64,000 bases of DNA from NCBI GenBank assembly GCA_043228905.1, contig JBHGNT010000008.1, forward strand, positions 6,758,001 through 6,822,000. Direction: 5' to 3'. The stretch comes from Azolla caroliniana. Taxonomy: Eukaryota > Polypodiophyta. The position numbers were made by a program, and so were the translations under genes. Below the pieces are notes generated by a model that saw only the letters and a program-made list of their open reading frames with translations, was not told the origin of the DNA and did not search any database. Positions 9,687-18,253 of the stretch are shown piece after piece; within the stretch, counting starts at the first letter, position 1, and each line of letters opens with the position of its first letter.

Positions 9687-10360
9687 TGAGATAAGGTAAC
9701 AGGTCCCTCCGGATGAGGAGTACCCGGCAACGGAAGACCCGGTGAGAACCGGATGAGGAGTACCCGGAAACAGAAGACCCGGTGAGAACCGGATGAGGAG
9801 TACCCAGAAACGGAAGACCCAGTGAGAACCGGATGATGAGGGCCCGGAAACTGCCGGATGATGCAGGCCCGGTGAGGAGTGCTCACCGGATGAAGGGACA
9901 TATTCGTAAATATGTTTCTGAGAGTTCATCGGGGCTATATTTGTAAATAGTCGAAAAGTCATTTTAGTATAAATATGACTTAGGGCAAACTATTGTTGTT
10001 GTTGTTGTTGTCATTCTTGTTGGCGCAAGATTAGAGCGCAACAGTGTACAGTGAGAGAGAGAGAAAGAAAGAAACGAAGAGTTCGTATCTCTGTTGTAAC
10101 CGCCGCCTGTGGCGAAGATCGTGACCACGAGGTCGTTGCCTCCATGAGCTCACTGTTGTAATTATTGTTACATAGTGATAGTTTGCAGTCTCTCTGGGCT
10201 GCCGTGGTTTTTTCCCTAGTTTGGGTTTTCCACGTTAACATCCTGTGTACTCTTCTCTCCATTGTGTCATGCATTCATTCCCGTTTTTTTTTTTTTTGTG
10301 TTTGATTCTAAGCTTGGTTGTGGCCGAGCGTTGTTCATCGAGAGCGCGTAGTTCCTGTCA
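9687..10360 (+). repeat. 5' LTR of Copia-2
   Basis: Runs from a degraded TGAGATAAGG start (TGTTAGGAAA in the 3' copy) to CCTGTCA. It includes three 40-bp tandem units from 9709 and a conserved block ending in GTTGTGGCCGAGCG. The end was fixed by comparison with the solo LTR at 21543-22314, which has a clean TSD. Confidence 0.88.
9709..9828. repeat. 40-bp minisatellite inside the Copia-2 LTR
   Basis: Three units start at 9709, 9749 and 9789 with CCGGATGAGGAGTACCC, followed by shorter degenerate units. The 3' LTR has fewer units and the related solo LTR has a rearranged set, so copy number is unstable. Confidence 0.85.
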
Positions 10361-10363
10361 AAG

Positions 10364-10375
10364 TGGTATCAGAGC
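10364..10375 (+). other. Primer-binding site of Copia-2 (initiator tRNA-Met)
   Basis: TGGTATCAGAGC lies three bases after the LTR and is complementary to the 3' end of plant initiator methionine tRNA, the usual primer for plant copia elements. Confidence 0.9.
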
Positions 10376-10390
10376 AAAACGACACAGAAA

Positions 10391-11137
10391 ATGGACGAAT
10401 CGCTGGGAGGCATGTTCAAGCTCACAGGCTCCAACTATTTCGTGTGGAAGTCAAAGATGAGGGACATGCTCGTGGTTAAAGATCTTTGGTTGTCGGTTCA
10501 GTTCGGGGACAAGAGACCGGACAAAATCGATGCCACGATATGGGAGGTGATGAACATGAAGACAACGACGTACATACGGTGCTTCATCGACATGAACCTA
10601 TACAACAACTTCAATGATGAGAGCAAGGCTAATGAGCTCTGGGAGAAGATCGACATCATGTTTCAGAACAAAAATGTTGTTAACCAGGTTTCGGTATTCC
10701 GGAAGCTAGTAAGACTCCGGTACCAAGATGGCTCTAGCATGGCGGAGCACATGAATGCCTTCCAGGGGCTGATACACCAGGCAACATCATTGGAAGTTCC
10801 TCTCGCCCATGAGGTACTAGCGCTACTCCTGCTCGGTTCCCTCCCGGATAGCTGGGAGACGTTGGTTGTCACTTTGGGCAACGCCGGGCTAGAAGGGAAA
10901 CGGTTATCCCTAGCAAGAGTGAAGTCGAGCTTGCTAGATGAGGAGGCGCATCGGAAAGATAAGGATATGAGCTCCGACACCAAAGCGCTCCTTACCAAAT
11001 CAGAACGCGGAAGACAAAGGAACCGTAGTCCCCAGAACCGGGAGAAGTCGGGGACACGGTCAAAGTCAAGGGGGAGGCCTACTTGCTTCTATTGTGGAAA
11101 GCTGGGACACTTCCAGAAGAACTGTCGGCATTTTTGA
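10391..11137 (+). CDS. Copia-2 Gag
   Basis: Intact 248-codon frame starting at the first ATG after the primer site. N-terminal capsid part: LTGSNYFVWKSKM and a UBN2/copia-gag-like helical region with LLLGSLPDSWETL. The C-terminus is basic (RGRQRNRSPQNREKSG) and carries a complete zinc knuckle CFYCGKLGHFQKNC, close to the stop. It would package element RNA into virus-like particles in the cytoplasm. In functional relatives gag and pol are one frame, so the stop at 11135 probably marks decay or a separate gag. Confidence 0.9.
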   Translation: MDESLGGMFKLTGSNYFVWKSKMRDMLVVKDLWLSVQFGDKRPDKIDATIWEVMNMKTTTYIRCFIDMNLYNNFNDESKANELWEKIDIMFQNKNVVNQVSVFRKLVRLRYQDGSSMAEHMNAFQGLIHQATSLEVPLAHEVLALLLLGSLPDSWETLVVTLGNAGLEGKRLSLARVKSSLLDEEAHRKDKDMSSDTKALLTKSERGRQRNRSPQNREKSGTRSKSRGRPTCFYCGKLGHFQKNCRHF

Positions 11138-11572
11138 AAAGACAAGGAAACCGACGGTACCGATTTGAAGCGGACACCGGACCTGAACGGTAAAGACAGA
11201 AGGGAGCCAGACCGGAAGGGAACAACGACAATTGCGACAAGTGAAGAAGAGTTGATGCTAATCACCGAGGAGAGTGAGCTAAACCTTGCCGGTGACGAGA
11301 TGACCTAGGTTGTCGACTCCGGAGCGTAGTTCCACCTTTCCCCGGACCGAAAAGGCTTCTCATCCTACTCAGCCGGTGATCACGGTTGTGTCCGGATGGG
11401 GAATGAAGGTACATGCCGAATAGTTGGGATAGGAGACGTGTGGTTGACAACGCCAACCGGATGCAAGCTGCTGCTGAAGGATGTCTGACATGTTCTGGAG
11501 GTTTGTCTGAACCTGATATCAGCCTGTCGGCTAGATGATGAAGGCTACACGGGTAGCATTCGGAATGGTGTT
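11138..11572 (+). pseudogene. Copia-2 protease, broken
   Basis: VVDSGA is visible at about 11310-11330 but is followed at once by a stop in place of the next residue. The rest (FHLSPDRKGF, then LLLKDV, LNLISACRLDDEGY) is recognisable through further stops. The catalytic DSG remains, but the frame is not continuous. Confidence 0.8.
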
Positions 11573-12556
11573 ATGAAGTTCAGTAAAGGGAGCCTGATTG
11601 TGGCTCGGGCCAGGAAGGTAAACACGATGTACCTGATGAATGTCCGGTTATGTCCGGAGGAAGTGAACGTGGCATTCGACACTGCCGGTGAGCTGTGGCA
11701 CAAGAGGCTGTGTCACATGAGCGAGAAGGGAATGAAGAGGCTTGCAGAAGACAACCTCACTCCAGTGAAGAACATGCACTTGGAGAAGTGCACTGATTGT
11801 CTGGCCGGTAAACAAAACCGGACCTCCTTCCAAACGAGGCCACCGATGAGACGTAATGCACCACTGGAGTTGGTGCATACTGATGTATGTCAAGTGGACA
11901 CGAAGTCACATGCCAGATCGCAGTACTTCGTGATGTTCATAGATGACCACACCTGGAAGTTGTGGGCCACACCGTTGAAGACAAAGGATCAGGTGTTATC
12001 CGTCTTCAAAGAGCTCCATGCGAGAGTGGAAAGAGAAACCAGTCGGAAGCTGAAGGCAGTTCGAGTAGATAACAGAGGTGAATACCGGGGGCAGTTCGAG
12101 GAGTATTGTCGCTCAAAGGGAATCCAGCTCGAATTTACCGTGCCGAAGACGTCGGAACTAAACGGGCTGGCAGAGAGGATGAACCGAACCATAATGGAGA
12201 GGGTCCGGAGTATGCTGGCGCATGCAAAACTACCCAAGAAGTTTTGGGCTGAGGCACTGTCGACGGCGACATATGTGATAAAGAGATCACCCTCAGTACC
12301 CTTGGACGGAGACACGCCACAGAGAGTCTGGACCGGTAAGGAAGTGTCCTACCGGCATCTGAAGGTATTCAAGTGTCTTGCGTATGTGCATGTGGCTAAG
12401 AACCGGAGAGGAAAACTAGATCCGAAGACCCGACCATGCATATTCCTTGGTTACGGCGACGATGAGTTCGGCTACCGACTGTGGGACCTGGTCGACAAGA
12501 AGGTATTCTGGAGTCGAGATATTATCTTCATGGAGGACAAGACGCTCGTCGACTAG
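11573..12556 (+). CDS. Copia-2 integrase
   Basis: A 327-codon open frame. The pre-integrase zinc region (LWHKRLCHMSEKGM, CTDCLAGKQ) gives the H-H-C-C pattern. The core has Asp in LVHTDVCQ, Asp in AVRVDNRGEY and Glu in NGLAERMNRT, and the C-terminal CIFLGYGDDEFGYRLWD block is present. The catalytic triad therefore looks complete, although NRGEY replaces the usual NGGEY. It ends at a stop and pol continues at 12575. The true N-terminus would be made by protease cleavage. Confidence 0.9.
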   Translation: MKFSKGSLIVARARKVNTMYLMNVRLCPEEVNVAFDTAGELWHKRLCHMSEKGMKRLAEDNLTPVKNMHLEKCTDCLAGKQNRTSFQTRPPMRRNAPLELVHTDVCQVDTKSHARSQYFVMFIDDHTWKLWATPLKTKDQVLSVFKELHARVERETSRKLKAVRVDNRGEYRGQFEEYCRSKGIQLEFTVPKTSELNGLAERMNRTIMERVRSMLAHAKLPKKFWAEALSTATYVIKRSPSVPLDGDTPQRVWTGKEVSYRHLKVFKCLAYVHVAKNRRGKLDPKTRPCIFLGYGDDEFGYRLWDLVDKKVFWSRDIIFMEDKTLVD

Positions 12557-12574
12557 GAGTCAGAGAAGAAGATA

Positions 12575-13728
12575 ATGAACTCTGAGTCGACCGGTAAGGA
12601 TCGACTCTACGATGAGCAGACCCAACCGGCAACAGACCGGTTAGCACTCGAGGAACCAACCGGTTACGGTGAGGATACCGAACCGGCAGAAGAAGAAGTA
12701 GAGGAAGCTGTAACCGGAACCGGCCAAGACCCCGAATCGGATTCGGTTGAAGAGCAAATGGAGGAGCCGGTTACCGAAGCCCAAAGACGGAGATATCCTC
12801 TTAGAGAGAGAAGGGCCCCCCGGAGATTTCCGGATGCAGAGCATGTGCTGCTAACCGATGAGGGGGAGCCAGAAAGCTTCGAAGAAGCGAAGGATGACAC
12901 CCACAGCCGCAAATGGTTAAGTGCCATGAAGGATGAGATGGATTCCCTGCATGAGAACCATACGTACGAATGTGTGGAGTTGCCGAAAGGAAAGCGGGCA
13001 CTCCGAAATAAGTGGGTGTACAAGTTGAAACTAGGAGATGCCGGCAACCCCCGAGATACAAAGACAGGATCGTGGTGAAGGGGTTCCAGTAGAAGAAGGG
13101 CGTGGAATTCGACGAGATATTTGCCCCGGTAGTAAAGATGACCTCCATCCGGACGGTGCTGAGTATAGCGGCAAGCATGGACCTCGAGGTAGAGCAACTA
13201 GACGTGAAGATGGCATTCCTTCACGGTGACCTCGAAGAGGAGATCTACATGCAGCAACCGGAAGGATTCGTGGAGAAAGGGAAGGAGCAACTGGTTTTTC
13301 GGTTGAAGAAGAGCATGTACGGACTGAAGCAGGCTCCCCGACAATGGTACCGGAAGTTCGACTCCTTCATGACCGATCAAGGGTACCACAAGACGCAGGC
13401 CGATCACTGCGTGTTTGTGAAGAAGTTCAAAGGAGGCGACTTCCTGAGACTCCTTCTGTACGTGGAAGACATGTTGATCGTCGGACAGGACCAAGCCAAA
13501 ATACGGATGCTGAAGAAGGCTCTAAACCGGACCTTCTCAATGAAAGACTTGGGTCCGGCAAGACAGATGTTGGGGATGCATATCATGCGGAACCGGCCAA
13601 CGAAGCAATTGTGGCTGTCACAGGAGAAGTACGTGATAAAGGTGCTTCAGCGGTTCAACATGTTAGGAGTGAAACCGGTCGAATCGACACTCCCGGAAAA
13701 TTGTAGATTGTCCGGTAAACAAAGCTAG
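12575..13728 (+). pseudogene. Copia-2 reverse transcriptase with altered active site
   Basis: An acidic linker (12575-12850) is followed by RT. DARNPRDTK-like sequence near 13040 shifts frame, a stop sits at 13093, and RT continues to 13728. The first catalytic Asp is in VEQLDVKMAFLHG. The second box reads LLLYVEDMLIVG, with Glu replacing the first of the paired Asp residues. That substitution is expected to cripple or abolish activity. The rest (YGLKQAPRQWY, DHCVFVKKF, KDLGPARQMLGM) is well preserved. Confidence 0.9.
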
Positions 13729-14159
13729 AAGATGAAAGCAGAGAAGGATGATATGATGAAGGTTCCATATGCCTCTGTCGTCGGGAGCTTAATGTACGCA
13801 ATGGTGTGTACCCGACCACAGAGGCGGAGTACATGGAGGTTGTGGAAGCCGGCAAGGAAATATTATGGATGAAGGACTTCATCGGAGAGCTCGGTATCCG
13901 GCAAGATGAATACCGGCTTTATTACGACAGTCCAAGTGTCATCTACCTTGCTAAGAATGTGGCCTACCATTCCCGGACGAAGCATATCCAGCGTACGTAT
14001 CACTGGATCCGGGAAAGAGTAGATGACCAGGAGTTTGCGCCGACGAAGATCCACACGGCCGAGAACGGGTCAGATATGTTGACCAAAGTACTGACACCTG
14101 ACAAGCTGGATGCATGTTGGAAGCGGGTCGGACTAGTAAGACATCCCATGCCGGAGTGA
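13729..14159 (+). pseudogene. Copia-2 RNase H with internal deletion
   Basis: After VPYASVVGSLMYAMVC the sequence jumps directly to TTEAEYMEVVEAGKE. The segment with the first catalytic Asp (YTDAD type) and the STSGY block is missing, roughly 100 codons by comparison with the other copia elements here. The C-terminal part (ILWMKDFIGELG, YDSPSVIYLAKN, TKHIQRTYHWIRE, DMLTKVL) is intact to the natural stop before the polypurine tract. Confidence 0.88.
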
Positions 14160-14169
14160 AGGGGGAATT
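14158..14169 (+). other. Polypurine tract of Copia-2
   Basis: GAAGGGGGAATT directly before the TGTTAGG start of the 3' LTR. Confidence 0.85.
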
Positions 14170-14795
14170 TGTTAGGAAATAGGTCCCTCCGGATGAGGAG
14201 TACCCAGCAACGGAAGACCCTGTGAGAACCGGATGAGTACCTAGAAACGGAAGACCCGGTGAGAACCGGATAATGAGTGCCCGGCAAGTGCCGGATGATG
14301 TAGGCCCGGTGAGGAGTGCTCACCGGATGAAGGGAGATATTCGTAAATATGTTTCTGAGAGTCCATCGGGGCTATATTTGTAAATAGCCGAAAAGTCATT
14401 TTAGTATAAATATGACTTAGGGCAAACTATTGTTGTTGTTGTTGTTGTCATTCTTGTTGGCGCAAGATTAGAGCGCAACAGTGTACAGTGTGAGAGAGAG
14501 AGAGAGAAAGAAACGAAGAGTTCGTATCTCTGTTGTAACCACCGCCTGTTGCGAAGATCGTGAGCACGAGGTTGTTGCCTCCATGAGCTCACTGTTGTTT
14601 TTATTGTTACATAGTGATAGTTTGCAATTTGTGGGCTGCCGTGGTTTTTCCCCTCGTTTGGGTTTTCCACGTTAACATCCTGTGTACTCTTCTCTCCATT
14701 GTGTCGTGCATTCATTCCCGTTTTTTTTTTCTGTGTTTGATTCTAAGCTTGTTTGTGGCCGAGCGTTGTTCATCGGGAGTGCGTAGTTCCTGTGA
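14170..14795 (+). repeat. 3' LTR of Copia-2
   Basis: TGTTAGGAAATAGGTCCC to TTCCTGTGA. Closely matches the 5' LTR but has fewer 40-bp units. The expected terminal TGTCA reads TGTGA. Confidence 0.9.
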
Positions 14796-14886
14796 ACATG
14801 ATCCTATCATCTGTACGTCTCGATCGCTGCCTATCCAATCCGTTCAGTCCGCGTCCAGCCTCGTCTGGTCGCCAGTTCCAATTTAA

Positions 14887-15084
14887 TTACCGATTGGTTC
14901 CGGTTTGCTTACCGGTCGGTTCCAGTTTTCTTACCGACCATTTCCGTATTGCTTACCAACCGGTTCCGGTTTGCTTTCCGGTCGGTTCCAGTTTCCTTAC
15001 CGGCCGGTTGCGGATTGCTTTCCGATCGGTTCCAGTTTGCTTACCGACCGGTTCCTGATTGCTTATCGGCCGGTTCCATTTTAT
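14887..15084. repeat. 22-bp minisatellite, nine units
   Basis: Units of the TTACCGACCGGTTCCAGTTTGC type start at 14887, 14909, 14931, 14953, 14975, 14997, 15019, 15041 and 15063, exactly 22 bp apart. There is no spacer between units. It directly follows the Copia-2 3' LTR. Confidence 0.95.
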
Positions 15085-15294
15085 TGCTAGTCAGTTTTTG
15101 GGAACTTGGCCACATTCATCTATCTAGACAAAGTGGCCAAAGTGCTCTTAGCACAAATGAAAACTAAGGGATCTCAATGTCGGCCGGTTCCATTTTATTG
15201 CTAATCGGTTTTTGGGAACTTGGCCACATTCATCTATCTAGACAAAGTGGCCAAAGTGCTCTTAGCACAAATGAAAACTAAGGGATCTCAATGT
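15067..15294. repeat. 114-bp tandem duplication
   Basis: 15067-15180 and 15181-15294 both start CGGCCGGTTCC and end ATCTCAATGT, with only a few differences. The first copy overlaps the last 22-bp unit, so the duplication arose after or with the minisatellite. Confidence 0.95.
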
Positions 15295-15504
15295 GCTTAT
15301 ATAGCCAGGGTCTTATGTTTCCTATCTATGTGGGATAAATTATAGTTCTGGTTTCCCTATCTTCTCAAACTTCATGTCCACCTATCTTGATATGTAGTTG
15401 TCCATTTTATTTTATTATTTTATTACATAGTTTTCATATCGTGTGTGAAAAACCACACGACAACGACAATCACCTCGAGCCTAGCACTATCGTCTCCATA
15501 CTCT
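15295..15504. other. Unassigned right part of the block inserted in Copia-1 RT
   Basis: No coding potential recognised. A short inverted repeat (TCGTGTG with CACACGA, around 15438-15462) could form a hairpin. Copia-1 RT coding resumes near the right end. Confidence 0.4.
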
Positions 15505-15988
15505 TTTAATTAAATGTGGATATAATAGACATAAAAGTGAACCAAATATCTACTTTAGAAAATCAGCATCTAAGTTCATCATATTAGGAGTCTATGTAGA
15601 TGACTTTCCCTTGTTATCAAATTCTCTATCTTATTTAAATTTGTGTAAACAAGAGTTTAAATCAGTATTTCCTATCACCGATCTTGGACCAATGAACTAT
15701 TTTCTAAGAATAGAAGTAAAAAGAAATACAAGACTAGGAAAAATATCACTCTCCCAATCTCACTACATCGATAATATTCTAAAACGTTTTGACATGGAAC
15801 ATTCCAAACCCATATCTACCCCACTTCCTACCACACTTAAGTTGTCCATTCAAGATAGCCCAAAATCACCCATAGAAGAAAATGAAATGAAAAATATTTC
15901 ATACAAACAAGTACTAGGTTCCATATGATATCTAGTTAGTAGCACTAGACCAGATCTATGCTTTAGTACTGGACTGTTATCACGCTTT
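15505..15988 (+). pseudogene. Copia-1 reverse transcriptase, C-terminal part
   Basis: Resumes with PNIYFRKSASKFIILGVYVDD, so both active-site Asp residues are present. Then come FPITDLGPMNYFLRIEV, YIDNILKRFDM and SYKQVLGSI. A stop after GSI (15926-15928) starts the decay into RNase H. The missing segment before it explains why the two RT parts cannot be joined exactly. Confidence 0.87.
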
Positions 15989-16626
15989 ATGACAAATCCC
16001 AGTCCTAAACATTGGAAAGTAGTTAAGAGAATCCTTCAATATCTTAAACATACTAAACATTTGTGTCTTACTTATCAATCCATGCATTCAGAATCGATCC
16101 AACCAAAATTGTGTGGATGGGCAAACCCCTCAACTAATCTTCATGGATGGACCGACTTCGATTGGGGAGGAGTTGTGGATGACAGAAAATCTACAAGTGG
16201 CTACTTTTACACCTTTGCCGGTGGAGCGATCGCATGGAGATCGAAGAAGCAAGCTACGGTTTCATTATCTTCAACAGAAGCAAAATATGTTGTTGCCACT
16301 CTAGCTGCAAAAGAAGGAATCTAGTTAAAGCTACACTGGAAGAACATAATTTTGCTAAAGAAAAACCAATAGAAATCTACTACGACAATCAGTCATGTTT
16401 AAAGCTCGCAAGCAACCCAAGAATTAGCGACAACATCCGTCACATATCTTTCAAGCACCATTTCTTAAGAGACATGATGGAAAAAAAGAAGATCAACATA
16501 AAGTTTACGCCAACAACTCTGATGTGGGTAGATTTCTTAACAAAGGCAGTAGCAAGTCACAAGCACTTACAATGTTGCAAAAACATTGGACTACTTAATC
16601 ACACACCTAGCAAAGATAAAAGCTAG
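15989..16626 (+). pseudogene. Copia-1 RNase H
   Basis: GWTDFDWGG (catalytic Asp region), KSTSGYFYTFAGG, SLSSTEAKYV (Glu region) and YDNQSCLKLASNPR are in order. A frameshift/stop at 16322 splits it. The frame ends at 16626, just before the polypurine tract, as in ordinary copia elements. Confidence 0.87.
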
Positions 16627-16644
16627 GAACTTAAATTATTTTCC

Positions 16645-16655
16645 TTAGGGAGGAG
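16645..16655 (+). other. Polypurine tract of Copia-1
   Basis: TTAGGGAGGAG directly before the TGTTGG start of the LTR. Confidence 0.85.
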
Positions 16656-16891
16656 TGTTGGAAAATATAAGGAAAATAATATTATAAAATAAATAAATTG
16701 TAAGAATACAAGTATGATATGAAGAGTCATACCACGAATAGTTACAACTAAACGATTAAAGGACATACTTGTCCTATAAAGAGACATGCATACCTCTCTA
16801 CAGATTAGTAGAGAAAAGAAACAATTTCTGAATTAAAACAATTTTATCTCTCTATCTCTATCTCTATCTCCCTGTCTTAGTTATTTTTACA
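16656..16891 (+). repeat. 3' LTR of Copia-1
   Basis: 236 bp from TGTTGGAAAA to TTATTTTTACA. A TATA-like CCTATAAAGAG lies near 16775 and a TCTCTATC-rich stretch lies near the end. The matching 5' LTR lies outside the window, so the right boundary is inferred from the TG/CA termini. Confidence 0.75.
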
Positions 16892-17026
16892 AGAAATGCT
16901 AGTGATGAAGACTCCAAGAAGCTCAATCTACCACCATGGCTGCATCAGGGATGAAGATGAAGGAGCTGCAGGGATTTGGAAGAGAAGAGAATGAGGTGGA
17001 GGTGAAGGATATGGAGATTCTTCTTA

Positions 17027-17683
17027 TCAGGCTTGGATGTTGCAGTCATGAGTGAAATGACCGTTCTCGCCGCACTTGAAGCACTCAATATGAACTACGA
17101 GATCCTCTATAGCCAGCTCCTTCATATCCACCACGCCTTCCACCGCCTCCTTTAGAGGAGGCTTCTATGGTCTCAAGCGAGATGGTCATTCTCTCCACAC
17201 GTATATCAAGCTCTCCTGCCTCTCCCTCCTCCATAACAACTACCTCCTCTTGCTCCTGCACTTTCTTCTATATTCCCCTTCTCCCCCGCCATAGCCATCG
17301 TCGTAACCCTCTCCACCATGGCTTCCACTAGCGCACCGCCATATCCACCATCAACATTGTATCCTTTGCCTCTACTACCGCCCCCACCGATTGCGGCCTC
17401 TACCTCCTCCGAACCCACCCGCTCCACGTCCACGTCCACGTCCACGTCCATCTCCTAGCACAAGCTCTCCTCTTTGCTCGGCCCGCTCACCTCCATGGCC
17501 TTGGGCCTTCTGTTCTCTTTTCGATCATGAACTCGTTACTCCACCTCCTCCCCTTCCGCCTTGGAGATATGGTGGAAGAAGAGGTCCTCGCTACCATCGT
17601 TAGTTAGGGAAGATGAAGTCATAGTCTTTGGTGCTATTGAACCACTTCACCTTGCCAAGTTTCTTAAGAGAAGCACTGGCCAT
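17027..17683 (-). pseudogene. Plant cold-shock-domain protein with glycine-rich region and CCHC zinc knuckles, broken
   Basis: The start ATG (17681-17683) gives MASASLKKLGKVKWFNSTK, the beginning of a cold-shock domain (nucleic-acid-binding OB fold). A four-base TAAC duplication then shifts the frame. In the shifted frame DGSEDLFFHHISKAEGE matches the RNP2 half and RRPKAMEVSGP the domain end. Next come RGRGRGRGAGGFGGGRG (glycine-rich), a damaged zinc knuckle (YTCGENDHL) and a perfect one (CFKCGENGHFTHDC) with a stop at 17027-17029. Domain order matches plant CSD/GRP2-type RNA chaperones. No intron is visible; this may be a processed copy or a decayed intronless gene. Copia-3 lies just upstream of its 5' side. 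Confidence 0.8.
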
Positions 17684-17699
17684 GCCGAACTCACTTAGA

Positions 17700-17701
<2 letters not shown>

Positions 17702-17738
<37 letters not shown>
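17702..17738. repeat. (CT)n microsatellite
   Basis: CT dinucleotide run between the cold-shock pseudogene start and the Copia-3 5' LTR. On the minus strand it is a (GA)n run in the would-be 5' leader of the pseudogene. Confidence 0.9.
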
Positions 17739-17745
17739 AGGTTAT

Positions 17746-18155
17746 TGTTGAGCGGCAACCTCAACCAGATCCGGATCGGCATCCAAAAGGGTGAGCCGGT
17801 GAGCTGGGGAGCCGGTTAGCTGGACCAAGTAGTAACCGGAAACCAAGTAGCAGCTAGTCTACTAGGGAGTTAATATCTCGTAGTTAGTGTCAGACGGTCG
17901 TGTGAGCATTGAAGTACACCATACTTCTGTCAGTCCGGATGGACTTGTATAAAAGTGTTCACTGAACACATACGATGTATAAAAGTGTTCACTGAACACA
18001 TATGATGTATAAAAGTGTTCACTGAGTAGTATTTTTGAATTGAGTTTCTGTGTGCTCTCTCTCTCTCTGTCTCTCCCGCGTACTGTTAAGCTCTCCATTA
18101 AACCTATTTTCTGTTTTCTATTTTCTATTGCTTCCGCACGCTATTTGTTTCTACA
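17746..18155 (+). repeat. 5' LTR of Copia-3
   Basis: TGTTGAGCGG to TTTCTACA, 410 bp against 365 bp for the 3' LTR. The difference is largely two extra 30-bp promoter units. It begins with a GTTGAG/CTCAAC inverted repeat shared by the related elements. Confidence 0.92.
17946..18026 (+). promoter_or_regulatory. Triplicated TATA-box/palindrome unit in the Copia-3 5' LTR
   Basis: Three 30-bp units start at 17946, 17976 and 18006. Each has TATAAAAG followed by a palindromic GTGTTCACTGAACAC (the third is cut short). The 3' LTR has one full unit. Three closely spaced TATA boxes suggest several possible start sites. Confidence 0.8.
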
Positions 18156-18167
18156 TGGTATCAGAGC
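18156..18167 (+). other. Primer-binding site of Copia-3
   Basis: TGGTATCAGAGC directly after the LTR CA, complementary to initiator methionine tRNA. Confidence 0.92.
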
Positions 18168-18253
18168 GCGAGGGTTGAGAACCTCTGCAGCCGACATTCG
18201 CTTTCGCAAGAAGAAAACCTAACCTTTGTAAAGAACAGAAAAAAAAAAAACAA

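Larger units (their letters stand above)
9687..14795 (+). mobile_element. Copia-2: Ty1/copia retrotransposon with both LTRs
   Basis: 5' LTR, primer site, gag, protease, integrase, RT, RNase H, polypurine tract and 3' LTR in copia order. It is GC-richer than its surroundings. Damage includes stops in the protease, an altered RT active site and a large in-RNase H deletion. The five bases outside the two LTRs do not match (CTCCG against ACATG), so no TSD is seen. A solo LTR of this family lies in Copia-3. Confidence 0.93.
1..16891 (+). mobile_element. Copia-1: Ty1/copia retrotransposon, 5' end outside the window, split by nested insertions
   Basis: The plus-strand pieces give the copia order gag, protease, integrase, reverse transcriptase, RNase H, 3' LTR. 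The element is in three blocks: before 1028, 7020 to about 9302, and about 15505 onward. Gypsy-1 interrupts the protease region, and removing it with one TSD copy restores the reading. The second interruption falls in RT, just after the conserved LQKPIY stretch, and about 25 codons are missing there. Many stops and frameshifts make it a dead, old copy. It is older than everything nested in it. Confidence 0.9.

Noticed and set aside
9709-9860. Regular 40-bp repeats (and the 22-bp array at 14887) resembling a CRISPR array
   Set aside because: Units are directly adjacent with no unique spacers, lie in or beside plant LTR elements, and no cas genes are present.
12664-13197. Long open stretch opposite Copia-2 RT
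   Set aside because: Antisense shadow of a GC-rich pol gene with Ser/Leu-rich composition and no domain.
15435-15485. Helitron-like end (hairpin followed by CTAG)
   Set aside because: Spacing between hairpin and CTAG is too long and no matching 5' TC end was found.
17206-17451. Separate glycine-rich gene
   Set aside because: It is the out-of-frame middle of the cold-shock pseudogene, not an independent gene.
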